Shown here: positions 6,754 through 10,725 of the stretch, piece by piece
Layout: each line of letters starts with the position of its first letter
Position numbering within the stretch: the stretch's first letter is position 1
DNA from: DATAEK01 sp036258055
GTDB lineage: Bacteria > Acidobacteriota > Vicinamibacteria > Vicinamibacterales > 2-12-FULL-66-21
Reading direction: 5' to 3'
DNA: 10,725 nucleotides
Assembly (NCBI GenBank): GCA_036258055.1
Contig: DATAEK010000324.1
Coordinates: 1 to 10,725, forward strand
Notes under the pieces: model-generated
Databases searched by the model: none
Seen by the model: the letters and a program-made list of their open reading frames with translations, nothing else
What the model was told of the DNA's origin: nothing
Made by a program: the position numbers and the translations under genes

Positions 6754-6811
6754 GGCATTCGCGTTCGACGGCTGCGATCGCGTTCCCTTTTCGTCTACTG
6801 AGGCAACTTTG

Positions 6812-9800
6812 ATGACACGTATCTGCCGGTACGCGCTCGTGTGCGCGCTGTGGGCCGCGGCGGCGGCCAATGCCTTCGCTCAGTCTCCGTCGAATCCCTA
6901 CGCGCGGGATCCGAAGCAGCCCGTGGACGAGGCGTATACCCAGAAGATCAAGGAATACACGACGGCGCCCTACTTCACGTCACCGCTGGTGGACTATCTG
7001 CCGGCGTCGAAGACCGTGCCGACACCGCAGGCCGTCCTCGGCGACGTCGCCGGCGCACCTGGAAAGCTGCCCTACTCGCACGAGGTCTACCGGTACATGC
7101 GGATGGTCGAGAAGGCCAGCCCGAGAGTGAAGGTGTACTCGATCGGGAAGACCGAGGAAGGGCGCGAGATGATCGCCGTCGCGGTCTCCTCGGAAGCGAA
7201 CCTCGCCAAGCTCGAGGAGAATCGCGGGCGTCTCGCCAGGCTGGCAGACCCGCGCACGATTAGCATGAACGACGCCGAGGCCGACAAGCTCGTCGACCAG
7301 TCGGTGCCGGTCTACTACATCACCGGAACTATCCATTCGCCGGAGACTGGCGCTCCGACGGCGCTCATGGAGCTCGTGTACCGGCTGGCCGTCGACGAAA
7401 GCCCGTACATCCAGAAGATTCGCAACCGTCTGGTCACGCTGATCACGCCGATCGTCGAAGTGGACGGCCGTGACCGCCATGTGGACATCTACCGCTGGCA
7501 TCTCGCAAATCCTGGGAAGAACTGGCCCGGCACGCTCTACTGGGGCAAGTACGTCGCGCACGACAACAATCGTGACGCGATGGCGCTCACGCTGGCGCTG
7601 ACGCGAAACGTGCTCAACACCTACGTCGAGTGGAAAGCGCAGGTCCTCCACGACCTCCACGAATCAGTCGCCTACCTCTACGACAACACCGTCGGCGACG
7701 GCCCGTACAACGCGTGGCTCGATCCGATCCTGACCGACGAGTGGCAGATGATCGGGTGGAACAACGTCTCCGAGATGACGAAGTTCGGAATGCCGGGCGT
7801 CTTCACCCACGGCACGTTCGACACCTGGACACCGGGTTACCTCATGTTCATCGCCGCCACGCACAACGGGATCAGCCGTCTCTACGAGACGTTCGGAAAC
7901 GGCGGCGCCGACACACTGGAGCGCACGCTCGGGCCCAATGAGACGGCGCGCACCTGGTACAAACAGAACCCGCCGCTCCCGAAGGCCAAATGGTCCCAGC
8001 GAAACAACAACAACTACGAAGAGACCGGGCTGCTCGTCTCGCTCAATCACTTCGCCGACAACAAGAACCTCTTCCTGAAGAATTTCTATCTGAAGAGCAA
8101 GCGGTCGATCCTCAAGCCGAAGACCGAAGGGCCTGCTGCCTACGTGTTCCCCGGTGACGATCCACGCCCCGGACCACAGGCGGATCTGCTGCGCATCCTG
8201 CAGCTCCAGGGCTGCGAGATCTCGCGTGCGACGGCGCCGTTCACGGTCACGATTCCGGGAAAAAAGCGACCGAACCGCCAGCTGACGAACGATGCGCCGA
8301 GTAACGGCGAGCGCGGACCGAGCGTTCAGGGATCGGATGGTCAGGACCGCCCCGCACAGGAGCGTCCTGGCGCGAATGCCAAGGACGCGCCGCCCGAGAC
8401 GCGGACCTTCCCCGCCGGCACCTATGTCGTCCGGATGGATCAGCCGTACAGCCGGATCGCCGACACGCTGCTCGACTATCAGTACTGGGCGCCCGACGAT
8501 CCGCAGCGCAATCCGTACGACGACACTGGCTGGACGTTTGGCGAGCTCTTCAACGTGAAGGTCGTTCGCGTCACCGACATGAAGGTGCTCGACGCGCCGG
8601 TCGAGATGGTGAAGGGAGAGCTCAAGGCGCCCGGGAGCGTGACCGGCACCGGTAGCGTCTTCGCAATCAACCACAACGCGGATCCGTCGCTGGCAACCTT
8701 GCGCTACCGGTTCAAGGATGCGCAGTTCGATGTGGCGGAAGATTCGTTCGAGTCGAACGGTCAGAAGTTCGTCCGCGGCTCGTTCATCGTCCGCAACGTC
8801 AGCGCCACCGACCTCGGCAAGGCAGCGACCGAGCTTGGCTTGCAGGTCCATGCCCTCGGATCTGCGCCGACGGTCAAGACGCACCCGGCGCGTGCGGCGC
8901 GGATCGCGCTGATGCACACCTGGATCAACACCCAGGACGAGGGCTGGTGGCGACTGACGCTGGACCAGCTCGCCGTGCCGTTCACCTACATCAGCACGCA
9001 GGACCTGACGAAGGATCCAGACCTTCGCTCGAAGTACGACGTCATCCTCTTCCCGCCGGTCAGCCGCGGCTCGGGCCAGGCGATCATCTCGGGCATGCCG
9101 CTGTACGGCAACCCGATCCCGTGGAAGACGACTGAATTGACGCCGAACATCGGGAAGGAGGATTCGACCGACGATATCCGACCCGGCATGGGCTGGGAAG
9201 GCATGGAGAACCTGCAGAAGTTCATCCGCGAAGGTGGCGTGTTCATCACCGTGGATGACACGGCGGCTTTCGCCGTGCAGTTCGGCCTCACGCCTGGCGT
9301 GTCGGTGACGCCGGCGCAGCGGCTCAAAGTGACGGGTGCGGTGCTCCGCTCGAAGCTCGTGGACGGCTCCAGCCCGATCGCCTACGGCTTCGAGGACAAC
9401 CTGGCGATCTACGCCTTCGACGGCCCGATCTTCGGCGTCAGCAGCATGGTCGGCGGCCGCGGCGGACGCGGCGCTGCAAGCGGCGAGCCGCGGCGTGCGA
9501 CCGGTCGCGGAACCATCGACGAACCGGATCAGCCCCAAGGACGTCCGCCGTCAGAGCCGCTGCCCGAGGAACCTCGTGTGGATCCATGGCAGGCGGCGCC
9601 GATTCGCGAGGAACAGCTCCGCAACGGCGTCAACATCATCCCGCCGGCGCAGCGTCCACGCGTGGTGCTCCGCTACAGCGATGCCCGCGAGCTTCTCGTC
9701 TCCGGACTACTCGACGCAGGCACGGAGATCGCCCAGCGGCCGATGGTCATCGACGTCCCCGTCGAGAAGGGACACGTCGTGCTCTTCTCGAACAACCCGA

Positions 9801-9898
9801 TCTGGCGCGGTGAAACCCAGGGCAGCTATGCGCTGGTGCTGAACGCGATCATGAACCACGACAACCTCGACGTGGGCCGGAAGGTGGATGCGAAGTGA
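6812..9898 (+). CDS. Secreted M14-family zinc carboxypeptidase with long C-terminal extension
   Basis: A 1028-residue exported metallopeptidase, likely removing C-terminal residues from peptides outside the cytoplasm. A signal peptide is clear: basic start, hydrophobic core at about 8-19, AFA cleavage motif ending at residue 23. The M14 domain spans about 65-375. Zinc ligands fit HSPE (H175, E178) and a His in LHDLHES (H283, or less likely H280). The substrate-binding Asn-Arg pair fits DNNRD (N253, R254), and the catalytic Glu fits E359 in RLYETFG. These roles come from motif order, not alignment. A low-complexity polar insert lies at about 485-530. The second half has an LMHTWINTQDEGWW ... 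YDVILFPP pattern resembling a class I glutamine-amidotransferase-like fold, a second Gly/Arg/Pro-rich stretch at about 883-925, and a C-terminus (VVLFSNNPIWRGETQGSY) typical of large M14 proteins of this type. ATG 6812 is preferred to the adjacent TTG 6809 because GAGG (6800-6803) is 8 bp away. The peptide substrate is unknown. Confidence 0.88.
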   Translation: MTRICRYALVCALWAAAAANAFAQSPSNPYARDPKQPVDEAYTQKIKEYTTAPYFTSPLVDYLPASKTVPTPQAVLGDVAGAPGKLPYSHEVYRYMRMVEKASPRVKVYSIGKTEEGREMIAVAVSSEANLAKLEENRGRLARLADPRTISMNDAEADKLVDQSVPVYYITGTIHSPETGAPTALMELVYRLAVDESPYIQKIRNRLVTLITPIVEVDGRDRHVDIYRWHLANPGKNWPGTLYWGKYVAHDNNRDAMALTLALTRNVLNTYVEWKAQVLHDLHESVAYLYDNTVGDGPYNAWLDPILTDEWQMIGWNNVSEMTKFGMPGVFTHGTFDTWTPGYLMFIAATHNGISRLYETFGNGGADTLERTLGPNETARTWYKQNPPLPKAKWSQRNNNNYEETGLLVSLNHFADNKNLFLKNFYLKSKRSILKPKTEGPAAYVFPGDDPRPGPQADLLRILQLQGCEISRATAPFTVTIPGKKRPNRQLTNDAPSNGERGPSVQGSDGQDRPAQERPGANAKDAPPETRTFPAGTYVVRMDQPYSRIADTLLDYQYWAPDDPQRNPYDDTGWTFGELFNVKVVRVTDMKVLDAPVEMVKGELKAPGSVTGTGSVFAINHNADPSLATLRYRFKDAQFDVAEDSFESNGQKFVRGSFIVRNVSATDLGKAATELGLQVHALGSAPTVKTHPARAARIALMHTWINTQDEGWWRLTLDQLAVPFTYISTQDLTKDPDLRSKYDVILFPPVSRGSGQAIISGMPLYGNPIPWKTTELTPNIGKEDSTDDIRPGMGWEGMENLQKFIREGGVFITVDDTAAFAVQFGLTPGVSVTPAQRLKVTGAVLRSKLVDGSSPIAYGFEDNLAIYAFDGPIFGVSSMVGGRGGRGAASGEPRRATGRGTIDEPDQPQGRPPSEPLPEEPRVDPWQAAPIREEQLRNGVNIIPPAQRPRVVLRYSDARELLVSGLLDAGTEIAQRPMVIDVPVEKGHVVLFSNNPIWRGETQGSYALVLNAIMNHDNLDVGRKVDAK

Positions 9899-9907
9899 AC
9901 ACTGAAT

Positions 9908-10004
9908 CGTTCAGGGTTCAGGGTGCAGCGCGCAGGGTGCTCGTGCAGGGTGCAGCGTGCATGTTGCAACGTGCAAGGGTGCCGGTGCAGGGTGCAAGGT
10001 GCTG
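9908..10004. repeat. Tandem degenerate heptad repeat, consensus about GGGTGCA
   Basis: About fourteen units run in nearly perfect 7-bp register: GGGTTCA (9914), GGGTGCA (9921), GCGCGCA (9928), GGGTGCT (9935), one 6-bp unit, GGGTGCA (9948), GCGTGCA (9955), TGTTGCA (9962), ACGTGCA (9969), then a one-base register shift, GGGTGCA (9990) and AGGTGCT (9997). It begins 10 bp after the M14 stop codon and ends about 30 bp before the start of the decayed gene. The units are too short and spacer-free for CRISPR. Function is not known to me; a spreading intergenic repeat is the simplest reading. Confidence 0.85.
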
Positions 10005-10035
10005 ATGCCGGTCTGAACGTCAAGAGGTAGCGGCG

Positions 10036-10676
10036 ATGCAACACTTGATCATGTGCGCGTTGATCGCCCTTACGCAGGAAAACTGTCACGCCGCGAGTAC
10101 CAGTTCAGCCGGCGCGCGATCCCACGTCGAGCGGCACGATCAAGGACGGAACCGCGGTGATTCGCGGCGCGTGACGGACGCTGAACAGGCCAGCCGCTCG
10201 AGCGGATGATGGTCGCCGTTATGAGCCCGGACCTCCAGCGGATCGATCGTACGTGGATGCGTCAAGCCGTTGTTGGGGCCAGCGCCGGCGAATTCAAGGT
10301 CTGGTATCTCGGCCAGCAATACGGCGCCCCGCCGAACTCGATGGCATACGGTCAGATCGGCAAGAAGGTGGAGCTCGCCGTTCAACTTTCCGCGTGGGTG
10401 GAACCTGAAGGCCGTGCGCTACAAGGGGAACGACATCACCGACGTCCCGACCGAGTTCAAGACCGGCGAAGGGCTCGAAGTCGTGCTGTCGACGCGGGCT
10501 GCGCGTTCAAGCTGACCGGCCGGCGTGAGGGCGAGTACTGCATCGCTGCGACTACCCGCTGTTCGACCTCGACGACGGACAGTTCACTGCACTCTCGAAA
10601 GTCGCCGAGCGCGTCACTACTCGAGGACGATCGCAAGAGCATCGATCTGCATGTCGTGAAAGTGCCCGACCGCTAG
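10036..10676 (+). pseudogene. Frameshifted remnant of a carboxypeptidase-regulatory-like domain protein
   Basis: No single frame covers this region, but family-like protein pieces follow one another on the plus strand in changing frames. ATG 10036, with AAGAGG at 10022-10027, starts a short hydrophobic, signal-like segment. Next come RDPTSSGTIKDGTAVIRG (to about 10167), RVTDAE (from 10168), QPLERMMVAVMSPDL (around 10194-10235) and EFKVWYLGQQYG (to about 10325). Then FNFPRGWNLKAVRYKGNDIT and LEVVLSTR (about 10382-10495), DYPLFDLDDGQFTALSKVAE (from 10550) and LEDDRKSIDLHVVKVPDR up to TAG 10674-10676. The frame changes at least six times; the last is explained by one extra base at 10619. Fragments such as GW-LKAVR-NG-DITD-P and GTAVIRGRVTDAETGQPL-like text recall secreted carboxypeptidase-regulatory-like (Ig-like) proteins, but the remnant is shorter than a complete one and probably has internal deletions. 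Clean neighbouring genes argue for real decay rather than sequencing error. The longest intact frame, 10206-10676, mixes real and out-of-frame peptide, so it is not called as a gene. Confidence 0.65.
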
Positions 10677-10691
10677 ACGGCGCGCATCCCC

Positions 10692-10725
10692 GTTCAGCAC
10701 CCTGGCACGTTCGCACCCTAGCACC
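10692..10725. repeat. Heptad repeat in inverted orientation, running off the window
   Basis: Read on the minus strand, this end has units GGTGCTA, GGGTGCG, AACGTGCC and AGGGTGCT followed by GAAC. They belong to the same family as 9908-10004 but point the other way. The tract begins 15 bp after the last stop of the decayed gene, so that gene is flanked by opposed repeat tracts. The true length is unknown because the window ends here. Confidence 0.65.

Noticed and set aside
6706..6801. 31-residue upstream open frame in the M14 leader
   Set aside because: Arg-rich, no ribosome-binding site, overlaps the possible stem-loop; no support beyond being open.
7664..9538. 624-residue open frame on the minus strand opposite the M14 gene
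   Set aside because: Antisense shadow caused by GC-biased codon use; Arg-rich, no domain, and no sensible start context.
9908..10004. CRISPR array
   Set aside because: Units are 7 bp with no spacers, and no cas genes are nearby.
10036..10676. Programmed frameshifting in an active gene
   Set aside because: There are at least six frame changes in both directions without slippery heptamers at the junctions I could place, which points to decay.

Overview
The window is GC-rich bacterial DNA, tightly packed and almost free of mobile-element signals. It suggests a free-living Gram-negative-type bacterium, because it has a periplasm-facing FtsH and a large exported peptidase with a signal peptide. 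The HspR-led heat-shock cluster, the exported M14 peptidase followed by a decayed carboxypeptidase-regulatory-like protein, and the heptad repeats between genes would all fit Acidobacteriota (Vicinamibacteria-like). That placement is an inference from gene style, not from a marker gene.

Layout: (1) 1-537, minus strand: 5' part of a TerC/YkoY-family membrane protein, cut by the window edge. (2) 538-656: divergent regulatory region holding a near-ideal sigma-70 promoter (TTGACA, 17 bp, TATATT). Its -35 and spacer lie inside a perfect inverted repeat with the outer geometry of a HAIR operator, the HspR binding site. (3) 657-4717, plus strand: hspR, a zinc-finger-less DnaJ (CbpA type) and clpB. 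(4) 4744-6669: ftsH, 26 bp after clpB. (5) 6812-9898: a 1028-residue secreted M14 metallocarboxypeptidase with a long C-terminal extension. (6) 9908-10004: about fourteen degenerate 7-bp repeats. (7) 10036-10676: remnant of a carboxypeptidase-regulatory-like domain protein broken by several frameshifts. (8) 10692-10725: the same heptad family in the opposite orientation, running off the window.

How the genes fit together: HspR is a MerR-family heat-shock repressor that typically uses DnaK as co-repressor. Here it would repress its own promoter and everything downstream. That is a J-domain co-chaperone that feeds substrates to DnaK, the ClpB disaggregase that works with DnaK/DnaJ, and the membrane protease FtsH, which removes what cannot be refolded. 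Gaps of 61, 37 and 26 bp and the lack of any visible terminator support one transcript from hspR to ftsH. dnaK and grpE are not in the window. The M14 gene sits 142 bp further on with a possible promoter of its own and probably belongs to a separate, extracellular-protein function.

The main observations worth checking are the operator-promoter overlap, a second shortened HAIR-like palindrome over the likely transcription start, the heptad-repeat family at three intergenic places, and the multiply frameshifted 3' gene.
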